Assembly (NCBI GenBank): GCA_029204225.1
Contig: CM055094.1
Coordinates: forward strand, 31,057,427-31,121,426
Direction: 5' to 3'
Length of the DNA stretch: 64,000 nucleotides
Source: Diphasiastrum complanatum
Taxonomy: Eukaryota; Streptophyta; Lycopodiopsida; Lycopodiales; Lycopodiaceae
The notes below the pieces were generated by a model, which worked only from the letters and a program-made list of their open reading frames with translations, did no database searches and was not told the origin of the DNA. Positions 23,109 to 33,339 of the stretch are shown here, piece by piece. The position numbers were made by a program, and so were the translations under genes. Position 1 is the stretch's first letter. Every line of letters starts with the position of its first letter.

Positions 23109-26006
23109 AAAGTCGCTGCATATACAGCCAAAAAGTCAATTTTATTTCCTAATCTTCATGGTTGTGGATTCTCCTTTGGATTTCTTGGAGTGCGAAAACT
23201 TTACTGAATATCTTCTGACTCTGAGCTGTGAAACTTTTATAGATAAATCTGCTTTTGTTGGGATGTTTAGTGCATATTTTGGTCTCTTCAGAAAATTGTA
23301 TGACATGCCGCAAGTATCTGCAGATGGAAATATGTGTAATTATTCACAATGGGTTTCTGACTAGGTCGTTCTGCAAAGGAGGCTAATCTCTACACAGAAA
23401 TTGCAGAAGGTCTCCATTCATATGGAGTGACCAACCATCGTCATGGTAAATGCTATCTAAAAATGCGAATAAATTGGCAGAATCTTTATGTCAGAGATAT
23501 CCAGTACTTGAGGTGTTGCTTTAGTAGGAGAGTTGAAAACTAGCTCTCATTATATATTTGTGTACTCATTTTAGCTTGTATAGATTGATGGCTCTTGTCT
23601 CAGTAATCATTGTCAATTGTCTCAGTACCTGAGATTGAACAGGGGCTAACTGAGGCAGCTGGCTCAAAAGTAACTGTCAGTTTTACGCCCCATCTAATTC
23701 CCATGGTAAGCAGATATCAGGGATACAAATATGCATTGCATTGTACCTTTGTTCATTTGTTGTTTGTGACATTCGTTCATTGGTATTGTGTGGTTATCAG
23801 TTTAGATTTGCAAAGCTATTATTTATATTTTTCAAGTTGCCTCTATTCTTGCAGAGCCGAGGAATGCAATCCACTATTTATGTGCAAATGAAATCGGGCA
23901 TAACTGTTGACGATTTGCATTGGCACCTCTCTGATCGGTACAAGGTGTGATATCCTCAGGTTACTTGCTCTTTGAAGTTGGTGATAGTCTTTTGTTGGAG
24001 CAATAATTAACATGCTTTCAAAGATGTGACTAATGTGAGAAAACAGCCACAAACGATCCTGCTTTCACAACAACTTTACAGCTTTAGCATAATAATCAGA
24101 GGTTTGTGAGGATGACTTTTGACAGGAAACTGGTTTAGGCAACAGCTGCTAGATTATTAGAAATGCTTCCACTTGATTATGTGGTGCAAGTTCAGCTAGC
24201 TGAACATGTTAACGTTAATGTCAATTCAACTTCCAGTTCAATAATAAGAATTTCTAATATTTCCTCCAAATCAATGATCAGTTAAAGATAAAAGGTACGC
24301 TAGTGGTGAGAATTTTGGTAAGACTCATAGTACTTTCCAGTATTCTTCTTTTTTGTCTCATAAGGTCATTTGGATAGAGTCCTATTTGAGTTGGCTAGCT
24401 TGTCTGTACAAGGCAGTCATGAAATCAAAGTGAGCCATAACAATGTTTGTTGTCTACTAGTACCTAAAGCCTTTGGGTATACTTCACTTCCACCCTAGTG
24501 AATTATATCTGCTGGCCCACTTCTAATGGTAAATTGGCATCAACTTTGCAACATTAATTATAGGAATTTCTAGGTCAACACCCACCTTGATTGGTTCAAG
24601 ACTGCTAAGTACGCCTGGTGAAGTACTGCAGGCACACCCACCTTATACAACTGTGATGCAAGTAGTGGAACTTAAGCTAGGTGATAGACACTGAAGGATG
24701 AACCCAGTTTGAAGCCTCATTCCAGAAGCGTTTAACAACAATGTTACTCATCAAAGAATGCAAACATCTCATGTGCATGTGAGCCTGTTCTCTGGGCCTT
24801 CTGTAGGTAAATATTTCTAGGAGATTTATTGGTAACAAGTCGTTCCTTCGTATTTTGTTTTCATTGAGTGGCAGACTATAATTGGTTGACATACCAATGC
24901 AACTTTTCCATAGTGTGCTTCACAAGTCAATAAGTATCTGTCCCATGGATTTGTGAAAATTCTTCGAACTCGAAAGAATTTTTTGTAGATTGAAACTAAA
25001 GAGCTCTTGGTAAGGTGACAATTTGAGAGTTTCTTGATATCATGACCACCAAAAAAGGTTGTCTATTCTTGTTGCTAAGAGTCTGGGTTAAAAAGGTGGG
25101 GAGTGGTTTGGGGGGTGGGGAAGGCTTTAATATATTTCAGTTGGTCCTAGGAAATTTAAGGAACTTTTGATAATAGTTAGGCGCTTAATCCTGTGGGCCG
25201 TATGATGCTTCTGAATTTCTCTACTCATAAGTTATGGAAAGTCTACGTTTTCCTTCTGAAGTCTGGACAAATCAATCAAAACGAAAATTTGTGTTTTTTA
25301 GATCTACTCATGTGGCTGAAGAAACTGTTGGAATCTGCTCATCATGTGTTACAAACCACAAACCTAAAAAAAACCATTCATGCTAACCTTTTGGTGAAGT
25401 GTAATGGAATTATTCTTTCAGAACTTATTATTGTTAATTATTGGGGTGCTGTTTCAGAATGAAGAATTTGTACGAATTTTACCCAAAGGTGCTGTTCCAC
25501 ATACACACCATGTCCGAGGCTCAAATTATTGCTTCGTGAGTGTCTTCAAGGACAGAATCCCAGGAAGGGCCATCATTCTTTCTGTGGTAAGAGTTTTGAA
25601 TGATCATGGGCTTTAGGTTACTTTTTGGTTTGAAGATCAAGGCATATTTTTTGGTTCCACTGTGTGACATTCAGGGTTATGGTAAATTTTGCTGAGTTTT
25701 TGTTTCTCTTAAAGTGGTGAAGAACTGGACCAGCTTTGAAAACGAATTTGACATCTCTTCTAGCACACCTTATGCTGGGGTAGTGATAAGACAGAGAAAT
25801 GCGCATGGTTTTGATTTTAAATTTGCTACAATCTAATTACGTTGTTCGTGATTCAATACGCAATTCACTTCGGAAGTGGACGTAATATACCCAAAAATCT
25901 TTTAAGTGGGCAAATGTATTGCATACATGAAGGAGCGTAGTTGACGAAAGGTCCAGGGAGGCTTTAACAGTCCAACAAATCATAGTTCACTTCATTACAC
26001 TAACTA

Positions 26007-26082
<76 letters not shown>

Positions 26083-26965
26083 CCATGTCCCCATGTCACT
26101 ACTCAACTTCAGGTTTTTTGCCCATTGCACCTTTTTTTGAACTCCAAAGCCCTAATTTTGCTCCAGGGTTTTAGCACTCATATTATGTAATAGTCTCAAC
26201 AACATATTTGCAGCCAGCATTATAAACATGTTGGCTACATTTTACGAATTGCTTATGGGACAAATTCCAAGCTCTCATGGCAATATCACTCAGTTAACTG
26301 GTCCTCTACCGGTCACTCAGTTGTTAGGGTTTATTAAGAAACCCTAAACAGCGATGCGACTTCACCAGGGTTCAGAAATTGTTTCCACAATCACAACCAA
26401 TATTCTTTGTTTGGTGATATAGCTGTGGTTTAATGTCTGCCATCTTCTTGAGGAGTTGAGTGGAAACTCTCAGAAGCATTATTTTCAGCATAATGCTTCT
26501 TTGTACATGAATAGCTGCTGAACAGTTGGCTGGTTTGTTAATATGTATTATGCATGCATGTACCTGGCAGTTTTTGGACATATGGTATGAAAAAATGATA
26601 AAACATCTACTTGTAGGAGTTGCTCAATTGTTATTTGCTTACACTTCTTGACTATTTAGTCAAGGTCACAACTTACCTGAACCTTTCCCCTAACATTGCC
26701 TTTATGCTGTAGCTTAGGATATTATTTTCTTTCATTACTTATTTGAGATGTAATGTGAGCTTTGTTTGCTATGTATCAATATGTGCATACCAACGGTTGC
26801 TTGAAAAAACTGCTTTACTACCTCTTCTGTGGTACTAATTATGGAGTCTGATTGCAGATCGACAATCTTGTGAAAGGTGCATCTGGTCAAGCATTGCAAA
26901 ACTTCAACTTGATGGTAGGAGTGAAAGAGGATTGTGGTCTTCTTCAGCAACCCCTTTTCCCATAA
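14547..26965 (+). CDS. AGPR: N-acetyl-gamma-glutamyl-phosphate reductase, exons 2(?)-11(?), 5' end outside window
   Basis: AGPR (bacterial ArgC) reduces N-acetylglutamyl phosphate to the semialdehyde with NADPH in arginine synthesis, in plants in the chloroplast. Ten exons join in phase: 14547-14633, 19936-19986, 20099-20170, 20443-20562, 20975-21035, 23365-23445, 23626-23705, 23855-23944, 25458-25586 and 26858-26965. All have GT/AG ends, giving about 292 residues with no internal stop. Landmarks are [21 protein letters not shown], the active-site Cys in [44 protein letters not shown] and the C-terminus QQPLFP. Plant enzymes have roughly 110 more N-terminal residues (transit peptide and Rossmann GxxGxxG), which must lie before position 1 or be lost. 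The preserved frame suggests a live gene. Confidence 0.93.
14634..15779 (+). other. AGPR intron sequence without recognised genes
   Basis: No conserved frame is recognised. A short run of AGCAGCAGGGCCATCATGG-like direct repeats lies at about 15450-15532. The end of this stretch probably belongs to the decayed 5' part of the hAT fragment that follows. Confidence 0.4.
15780..16170 (+). pseudogene. hAT-type transposase fragment (DUF659 region)
   Basis: A plus-strand frame reads [16 protein letters not shown], then ATYGCSI-stop-SDEWTD, [21 protein letters not shown] and [10 protein letters not shown]. The W-x-x-YGCSI...SDxWTD...IINxLVSCP...VDAS...VVxVxTD series is the DUF659 part of plant hAT transposases. 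One in-frame TAA sits between YGCSI and SDEWTD. The BED-finger fragment at 13 kb is on the other strand, so they are not one continuous gene. Confidence 0.7.
16281..16633 (+). repeat. 5' LTR of a copia fragment in the AGPR intron
   Basis: It begins TGTTGGAAATGG, ends CCGCCCACA, and is followed by the primer-site sequence TGGTATTAGAGCGGG at 16634-16648. No matching 3' LTR was found. Confidence 0.65.
16680..17440 (+). pseudogene. Copia gag and protease start, degenerate
   Basis: Reading from the primer site, the plus strand gives [20 protein letters not shown], then [20 protein letters not shown] and WKKLKQKYE. After a stop comes a zinc knuckle pair ([15 protein letters not shown] and [14 protein letters not shown]), and the fragment ends with VIDSGAT, the start of a protease active site. 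Stops and a shift near 16990 inactivate it. The rest of the element is missing. It lies in the sense orientation in the AGPR intron. Confidence 0.8.
17640..18000 (+). pseudogene. Gypsy integrase remnant
   Basis: Several frames together read a zinc-binding domain (DWPCM...[14 protein letters not shown]) followed by [20 protein letters not shown] and VVVNCCSK. This is the usual order of gypsy HHCC domain and integrase core start. Stops and shifts are frequent, so this is an old fragment. Confidence 0.5.
18590..18612 (-). other. Possible primer site of a minus-strand LTR element
   Basis: The minus strand reads AACTTGGTATTAGAGCGG, the same primer-site type as at 16634. An LTR would lie to the right (18613 onward), but I could not find a partner. 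It is a weak call. Confidence 0.35.
18640..19935 (+). other. AGPR intron, nothing recognised
   Basis: AT-rich sequence with no recognisable coding frame or repeat, ending in a pyrimidine-rich tract and the acceptor of AGPR exon b. Confidence 0.45.
19936..19986 (+). CDS. AGPR: AGPR exon b (17 codons)
   Basis: It encodes [17 protein letters not shown], phase 0 at both ends, after TTCCAG and before GTGCGT. The motif continues into exon c as DFRLRD. Confidence 0.9.
20099..20170 (+). CDS. AGPR: AGPR exon c (24 codons)
   Basis: It encodes [20 protein letters not shown] and then PHLQ. It follows GATGCAG and is followed by GTACTT. Confidence 0.9.
20443..20562 (+). CDS. AGPR: AGPR exon d, active-site cysteine (40 codons)
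   Basis: It carries VYGLTEL and [10 protein letters not shown], the latter with the catalytic Cys. It is phase 0, between GATTCAG and GTGACC. Confidence 0.92.
20975..21035 (+). CDS. AGPR: AGPR exon e
   Basis: It encodes [20 protein letters not shown] plus the first base of a glycine codon (phase 1). GTATGT donor. Confidence 0.9.
21223..21360 (+). repeat. Compound (TC)n-(AC)n microsatellites in an AGPR intron
   Basis: (TC)14 at 21223-21250 runs directly into (AC)15 at 21251-21280. A shorter copy of the same compound, (CT)n(CA)n, lies at 21335-21360. Confidence 0.95.
22131..22216 (+). repeat. (GA)43 microsatellite
   Basis: An uninterrupted 86-bp GA run lies within the AGPR intron between exons e and f. 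Confidence 0.97.
23046..23105 (+). repeat. (GA)30 microsatellite
   Basis: A 60-bp uninterrupted run, 260 bp before AGPR exon f. Confidence 0.97.
23365..23445 (+). CDS. AGPR: AGPR exon f
   Basis: It completes the split Gly codon and encodes [20 protein letters not shown] and then VTNHRH. It follows GACTAG and ends in phase 1 before GTAAAT. Confidence 0.9.
23626..23705 (+). CDS. AGPR: AGPR exon g
   Basis: It encodes [20 protein letters not shown] and then TPHLIPM. CTCAG acceptor and GTAAGC donor. Confidence 0.9.
23855..23944 (+). CDS. AGPR: AGPR exon h (30 codons)
   Basis: It encodes [20 protein letters not shown] and then [16 protein letters not shown] acceptor and GTGTGA donor. [10 protein letters not shown] (usual RGMQSTIYV) is highly conserved in the family. 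Confidence 0.9.
25458..25586 (+). CDS. AGPR: AGPR exon i (43 codons)
   Basis: It carries [12 protein letters not shown] and [18 protein letters not shown] acceptor and GTAAGA donor. Confidence 0.9.
26009..26080 (+). repeat. (TC)36 microsatellite
   Basis: A 72-bp uninterrupted run in the last AGPR intron. It has the opposite phase on the coding strand to the two GA runs. Confidence 0.97.
26858..26965 (+). CDS. AGPR: AGPR last exon with stop codon
   Basis: It encodes [19 protein letters not shown] and then ends GLLQQPLFP followed by TAA at 26963-26965. A clear polyadenylation signal is not evident in the next 200 bp. Confidence 0.92.
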   Translation: MDNLVKGASGQALQNFNLMVGVKEDCGLLQQPLFP

Positions 26966-27868
26966 TCAAAAAAATGGTAGGGATTATCTTTTTTGACCAT
27001 TCCAGGTATGTTGTTCTTGGTCTCAGAATGTTTGAGAGTGTTGGCTTTTTGGATCCTCCTGGAAAATGCAGCTCAACTGCCACTTTGCAAGCCAATCAGA
27101 TAGTGCAACTTTCGCAAGAAAAGGATCTAGCATTTATACGATTTAGGTTTTTGGACTAGATGCAATATATTCCGTATGTCATTCTAGAGTTTCTTTCAAG
27201 TTTGTGGCATGTCGCTTACAAGTGTCAAAGGAAGTAGACTTCCTGGGTCGGAAGGCCATCCATAACGTTTCCCAACATTACATATATGATAAGTGACAAT
27301 CATGGATATGCATACTTCATGATGAAGAGATCATGAAGACAACATTGCTTTCAATATGCAGCTTTTGAACAGTGAATGACAAAACAGGCATAATGGTGTT
27401 CCATCTGGCATATACAGTTTGAGAACATGATCGTAAGCTCCATTGTGGATCTGAATTCAACGTCCATTTTTGTTCTATGCATCTAGGACAATGGCGCTTG
27501 CAAAGGATTTCCTTGCAACCAGTAATATATGAAACTTTGAATTAGAAAGGCTGTCTTGAATAGTCTTTGGTTTAAAATGTTTGACTTTTATCATTTTACT
27601 CTTGAAACATTTGGATGGGACAAATTTAGCAATTCTTCTCATGATTGGAAAATTTCAGCAGAGAATAAGTTTCTATATGAATCTTAGAAACCCATTCTGA
27701 CCATTTTGGGTAGGAACGTACTGTATGGAACATACAGTATGTTCTGGAACATACTGGGTCACAACAGTTTTTTTTAAATTATAAAAACAGGTGATGCACA
27801 GATGAGTATTTGTACTCTACAGAAATTTCGATATATATATCTATATCTAAGGAAGCGAACGGTGGACG
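26966..27868 (+). other. AGPR 3' region and flank
   Basis: No second gene is recognised. Near 27715-27760 lies an inverted-repeat rich stretch made of GGAACATAC/GTATGTTC words. It leads into the GC-rich repeat interrupted by copia-3. Confidence 0.4.
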
Positions 27869-27873
27869 CGGAC

Positions 27874-28272
27874 TGTTGAAGAGTAATGCCTATTTTACCC
27901 CTTTTGGCTAAGCATTAGTTAAGTTGTACATAACTCATGGGGCATGTTTTAATTAAATGCATGAGACCCCCCTTTTGTTAAGTTATGTAAATTAGTGCAA
28001 GTGGCCCACTTGGCCAAGTAGCTCACTCCTATGGTTGACACCTAGACTTTCCATGCATGTAAAGGAGGTGCTTGCCTCACAAGGGATTTGGAGGACCCAC
28101 GCCCTCCTCTCTCTCTCTAGCAATTCATTTCTTCTTGAGACTTTTGAGTGTGTGAGATGCTCATGCAATTCTCCTTGTGTGTGATATTTCCATAGCCAAG
28201 TTTTCTCAAGCTTTCATAGTTGATCTAGCATTTGAGTAAAGATACTCCATAGCTAGGTCTTGTAAATCTTCA
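27874..28272 (+). repeat. Copia-3 5' LTR
   Basis: It begins TGTTGAAGAGTAATG, ends GTAAATCTTCA, and is followed by the primer site TGGTATCAGAGCAGG at 28273-28287. Confidence 0.95.
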
Positions 28273-28287
28273 TGGTATCAGAGCAGG
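28273..28287 (+). other. Copia-3 primer binding site
   Basis: TGGTATCAGAGCAGG, the initiator Met-tRNA type, abuts the LTR. Confidence 0.9.
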
Positions 28288-28741
28288 TTGTCTAGCCTGT
28301 GAGTCTGAGAGTGAGAGAAACTTCAGTGCTTAGATTCTTGAGAAGATTCTTATCTTCTACAAGCACCTCAATCTTGAAAGAGGGAGCATTTGATCTACAG
28401 GTGTCAGATCAGGTGGAGTCTTGCACTGTTGGAGAGCTATTGGCAAGGGGAGTGGGATGATCCAAAAACTTTCTAAATCTGGCTAAGTTTTGGGGAGTCT
28501 TTCTGGAGGAGCTTACACAAAAGTAGGGCGCACTTTCTGTAGGGGCTTTTGGTTTCTGTTCCAGTGGAGCCTAGTGCTTGTGCTAGTGAGGCCACACCAA
28601 GTGGCAAAGACAAAAGCAGGAGCTGAAGGGTTGCCTTGAAGTGGCTACATACCCTAGTTTGGGGTTAAACCCCTGTTGCTGGAAGTTGTTCTTTTCTGAT
28701 CTTTTTCAAGTTGAGCTTCTGTTTTAAGCACAGATTTTAGC

Positions 28742-29961
28742 ATGGCAAGTCTTGGGGAGAGTTTGCTGGGTGAATCTAGCAAACTAGATGGCACAAACTA
28801 CAGAGTGTGGAAGTTCAAGATAGCCAATATCTTGATGGATAAGAATTGCTGGGAGGTCATGACAGGTACAGAACCTGTACCAACATCTGATCCTGAATTG
28901 AAGGATAATGCAGCTGATGCTTGGACAATTCTGAAGTCTATGTTTGAAACAGTGGATTCAGCCAAGCTGGTGTATTTGCAAAACAGGTTACATACTCTCA
29001 AGATGGAAGCAGGTGCAACAATTGGTGATCATATTACAAAGGTCAAGGACCTATTGGATCAGCTTGCTTCAGTTGGAGAGAAAGTAAGTGACAGGAGTAT
29101 TGTTCCCATAGGCTTGAACAACTTGTCATTCAACTATCAAGACTATGTGATGTCCCTTTCTGCTAGGGAGAAACTCCCAACCTTTGGGGAGTTATGTGGT
29201 CTTCTTTTACAAGAGGAGATGAGAAGGAAGAATCTTTCTGAAAGGGAAGATAATCCAGAGCTTGCATTTGCTTCTAAGAAGCAGCAAAACTTTCAGAAGA
29301 AAGGCAAAGGCAAAAAGAAGAACTCAAAGCAAAGCTTGGAGCAGCAGGTGTCCAAGTTACAGGTTGGAGAGGAGTCAAGCACCAATTCCTCATCTACACC
29401 CAAGAGGAAGGGCAACTGCAACTATTGTGGTAAGTATGGGCATTTTGCTTTTGAATGCAGGAAGAAGCAAAGTGATCAGAAGAAGGGAAAGAACCAGCAG
29501 AGTCACTTTGTTGACAAAGTTGCAGAGGAGGAGCAATCTGGTGTGCTTGAGCTATTCACCGCAGCCCTATCATCTGAATCCACATTTGGTGGATGGTACA
29601 TTGATTCTGGAACCTCAAAGCACATGACACCTCATAGAGATTGGTTCAGCACCTATGAGGAGATAGAAGATGGCCAGCATGTTTGCCTTGGAGATAATTC
29701 TACACGTATGGTGAGGGGCAAAGGCACAGTTGCAATACAGCTATCATCAGGTGAGGTGAAGGAAATTAAAAGTGTGTTGCATGTACCAGAGTTGGCTAAG
29801 AACTTGTTATCTGTTGGTGCCATTACCAAACAGAACATGGTGGTAGAGTTTAATGATTCTAAATGTTTGGTAAAAGACAAAGATCAGAACTTCAAGGTGG
29901 TAGCCAAGGGAATGCAAGAAGGAGGTCTTTACAAGCTTTTCACAACCATTCCTAGCCACAA
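28742..29961 (+). pseudogene. Copia-3 gag and protease
   Basis: The frame starts MASLGESLLGESSKLDGTNY and carries the gag UBN2 region. The zinc knuckle is CNYCGKYGHFAFEC (near 29418-29460) and the protease site is YIDSGTSKHMTPHRDW. It continues through LLSVGAI and ends at a junction where the pre-integrase domain and the first part of the integrase are missing. Gag itself is uninterrupted, so a Gag protein could still be made. The open frame beyond 29961 is in the wrong phase. Confidence 0.9.
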
Positions 29962-31063
29962 TCTGAAGCATTCAAATACTTCAAACAGTGGAAAGCTATG
30001 GTGGAAAACCACACAGGAAAGAGGTTAAAGACTCTCAGGTCAGATAAGGGTGGTGAGTATATTTCTGATGAGTTCAAAGATCTTTGCAAAGCATGTGGGA
30101 TAAAGAGACAGTTTACTGCTCCACATACATCGCAGCAAAACGGCGTGGCTGAGCGGAAAAACAGGTCTATAGTTGAGTGTGCGAGGAGCATGCTCAAGGC
30201 AAAGGGGTTGCCAAATTCCTTTTGGGCAGAAGCGGTAGCAACTGCTGTTTTTCTATTGAATAGAAGTCCAACCAAAGCAGTTGAAGGAATCACGCCAGAA
30301 GAGGCATATAGTGGCAACAAGCCCAGAGTGGGCAGCCTTCGAGTATTTGGGTGTACATCATATGCACATATACCAAAGGACTTGCAGAAGAAACTTGATG
30401 CAAAATCCGTAAAGTGTGTCTTTCTTGGGTATAGTGAAGGTGAGAAAGCTTATGTGCTATATGATCTCGAAAACAGGAGGAAGATCCTAAGTCGAGATGT
30501 CATCTTTGATGAAGAGCATGCACCCAAGATACAGGAGCAGGAGAAGGAAGAAATTACTGAGTTCATACCCTTGATTGATTCCACGGATGAGGATCCTAGT
30601 CAAGAGTCCTGTAAGCCTCAAGTGCAAGAGCAACAACAGGAAATCGAACCTACTAGTTCGAGACCTCTTTTTGGCCAAGTACCAGAAGCAGAAGTTGGGG
30701 ACAAACGGAAGACTAAAACAGTACCATGGGATACGTGGTCACCATCCACATCACCTACTGCTAGGAAGAAGCTACCTAGGTGGTATTGGGAAACAATCAA
30801 AGAAGGTCAAATGATTGAAGAAGGAGAGAGCAATGAACAAGGTGTCAGAAGATCTCTTAGGTCTCATGAGAGACAAGAGACTAACTTTGCTCTTATGTCC
30901 ACTATTCTGAATGCAGATGAGCCACAGTTCTTTCACGAAGCTGTGAGAGAAAAGGTATGGCAACATGCCATGCAGGAGGAGTACGACTCCATTGTCAAGA
31001 ATGACACATGGGAGCTCACTACATTGCTAGAAGGGAAGCAACCAACAGGTTGCAAGTGGGTCT
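29962..31063 (+). pseudogene. Copia-3 integrase (N-terminus deleted) and RT start
   Basis: After the deletion the correct frame resumes as EAFKYFKQWKAMVENHTGKR, then LRSDKGGEYISDEF, SQQNGVAERKNRSIVECARS and FGCTSYAHIPKDL. The hinge follows, then RT begins at GCKWV, immediately followed by TAA at about 31063. The zinc domain and first catalytic Asp of integrase are absent. Confidence 0.9.
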
Positions 31064-32506
31064 AAAAGACCAAGTTTCATGCCAATGGAACAGTGGACAA
31101 GTACAAGGCAAGGTTGGTGGCGAAAGGCTATGCAGCAAGAGGGGCTAGACTATGATGAGACATTCGCACCTGTTGCTAAAATGACATCTATCAGGACCGT
31201 TTTAGCTATAGCCTCATATTTTGATTGGGATGTCCATCAAATGGATGTCAAGAGTGCCTTTCTTAATGGGCACCTACAGGAGGAGGTTTACATGGAACAA
31301 CCGCAGGGATTTGAAATAACAGGCAAGGAGAATCTGGTTTGCAGGCTTAGGAAAGCCTTGTATGGGCTCAAACAGGCGCCAAGGGCTTGGTATAGCCGAA
31401 TTGATGAGTACTTTGCAAGGCAAGGGTTTGAGAAGAGTAAGTCTGATTGCAATCTTTATGTCTTCAGAGAAGGAGAAGACTTTGTGGTTGTTGTGCTCTA
31501 TGTGGATGATCTACTCATCACGGGAAGCAATAAGAAGCTTATTGCTTGTGTTAAGAAGAATCTTTCTAATGAGTTTGAAATGAAAAATTTGGGTTTGCTA
31601 CACTATTGCCTAGGAGTTGAAGTTTGGAAAGGGAAGCGTTGTCTTTTTATCTCACAGGCAAAGTATGCACAGAAATTATTGAAGAGGTTTAACATGCAAG
31701 AAAGCAAACCAATCAGCACACCCATGGATGCAAGCAACAAGCCATCAAAAGATGATGGTCCAGCATTTGCAGATGAGACGCTCTATCGTCAGTTAGTGGG
31801 CAGCCTGATTTACCTTACTACCACCAGGCTAGATATTGCTTATGCGGTTGGAATTGCAAGTCAATACATGTGTAAGCCTACCGAAGCACATTGGAAGGCA
31901 GCCAAGCGGATCCTACGATATGTGAGAGGGACAGTGACTTATGGGATTGGATACACGGATGACGGGAACCTTCAGCTGGAAGGTTATTCAGATTCTGATT
32001 GGACAGGTGATAGAGACGATCGGAGATCGACGACAGACTATTGTTTCAGCCTAGGTTCAGGGGCTATATCGTGGTGCAGTAAGAAGCAGCCTACTATTGC
32101 TCTATCGTTAACCGAAGCTGAGTACAGGGCGACTACGAGGTCCGCCTGTGAAGCCATTTGGTTACACCGTCTACTTGAGGACATGCAGATTGCTCAAGTA
32201 AGACCTACATTGTTACATTGTGATAACCAAAGCTGCATTCAGCTTGCGAGGAATCCAGTTTATCATGCACGGACAAAACACATAGAGGTGGACCAGCATT
32301 TTATACGAGAAAAAGTGCACAATGGGGAGATCGAGCTAGTTTATTGTGACACCAACGACCAGACAGCTGATATTTTTACTAAACCACTTAGTAAAGATAA
32401 GTTTGAAAAGTTCAGAACTTTGTTGGATGTCAGTTTGAATAAAATTGCCATTAAGGGGGGGGTGTTGAAGAGTAATGCTATTTTACCCCTTTTGGCTAAG
32501 CATTAG
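31064..32506 (+). pseudogene. Copia-3 reverse transcriptase and RNase H
   Basis: After a one-base loss at the KGYA-QQEG motif (near 31130) the frame is open to 32506. It carries QMDVKSAFLNGHLQEEVYME, LRKALYGLKQAPRAWY, the catalytic YVDDLLITGS near 31498, and SLIYLTTTRLDIAYAV. RNase H follows (YSDSDWTGD, LSLTEAEYRA, CDNQSC, HARTKHIEVD, ADIFTKPLS). The last codons enter the 3' LTR. The domain itself looks intact. Confidence 0.92.
32453..32462 (+). other. Copia-3 polypurine tract
   Basis: AAGGGGGGGG lies directly before the TG of the 3' LTR. Confidence 0.85.
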
Positions 32507-32860
32507 TTAAGTTGTACATAACTCATGGGGCATGTTTTAATTAAATGCATGAGATCCCCCTTTTGTTAAGTTATGTAAATTAGTGCAAGTGGCCTACTTG
32601 GCCAAGTAGCCCACTCCTATGATTGACACCTAGACTTTCCATGCATGTAAAGGAGGTGCTTGCCTCACAAGGGATTTGGAGGACCCACGCCCTCCTCTCT
32701 CTCTCTAGCAATTCATTTCTTCTTGAGACTTTTGAGTGTGTGAGATGCTCATGCAATTCTCCTTGTGTGTGATATTTCCATAGCCAAGTTTTCTCAAGCT
32801 TTCATAGTTGATCTAGCATTTGAGTTAAGATACTCCATAGCTAGGTCTTGTAAATCTTCA
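32463..32860 (+). repeat. Copia-3 3' LTR
   Basis: 398 bp, about 1.3 percent different from the 5' copy. It is followed by the CGGAC target duplicate. Confidence 0.95.
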
Positions 32861-33150
32861 CGGACGCGTCAGGGGCGCGCCGCGTCCCCGGACGCGTCCG
32901 TTTTTGTTTTTTTTAATTTTTTAAAAAATATTTAGACTAAAAATATAAAAAAATAAAAAATGAAGCCATGGGTGCGTACGGCGGTACGGACACGTCCGTT
33001 TTTTATTTTTTTATATTTTTAAAATTCTTTTAGGGTTTTTTAGTTAAAAAAAAAAACAATTAGACGCGTCCTTCGCGTCCGGGGGTCGGACATGGACGGG
33101 TCCAGACGCCGGACGCGGACGCGGCCATTCCGGCCCGGACCCTCATCCCT
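32861..33150. repeat. GC-rich GGACGCGTCC-type repeat interrupted by copia-3
   Basis: CpG-rich words such as GGACGCGTC, GGACACGTCCG, GACGCGTCC and GGACGCGGACGCGG cluster here, separated by AT-rich runs. They begin to the left of copia-3 (GGTGGACGCGGAC at 27861-27873). The copia target duplication lies within one of these words, so 27.7-27.87 and 32.87-33.15 kb are one older repeat. Confidence 0.6.
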
Positions 33151-33339
33151 GATCTATATATATGAAACTATTTATGGTTTTGGACACATGCATGTGCATG
33201 GGGTGAGGATGTATGGGGTGGGCACCCCCGTACATCCTCTTTTGACACATTTTTTAGTTATAACTTTTGTTTATGTATGGCAAAAAGTGCATGTCCCCAC
33301 ACATATATACATTCATAGGCATTGAGAGTAGGGCCCATA

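Larger units (their letters stand above)
27874..32860 (+). mobile_element. Copia-3: complete-ended Ty1/copia insertion, internally defective
   Basis: LTRs at 27874-28272 and 32463-32860 differ by about five substitutions and one indel. Both have TG...CA ends. The five bases CGGAC occur directly before (27869-27873) and after (32861-32865), a perfect target duplication. Primer site, gag, protease, integrase, RT and RNase H appear in copia order. An internal deletion at about 29961, an in-frame TAA near 31063 and a one-base loss near 31130 block expression. This is the youngest element in the window. Confidence 0.95.
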
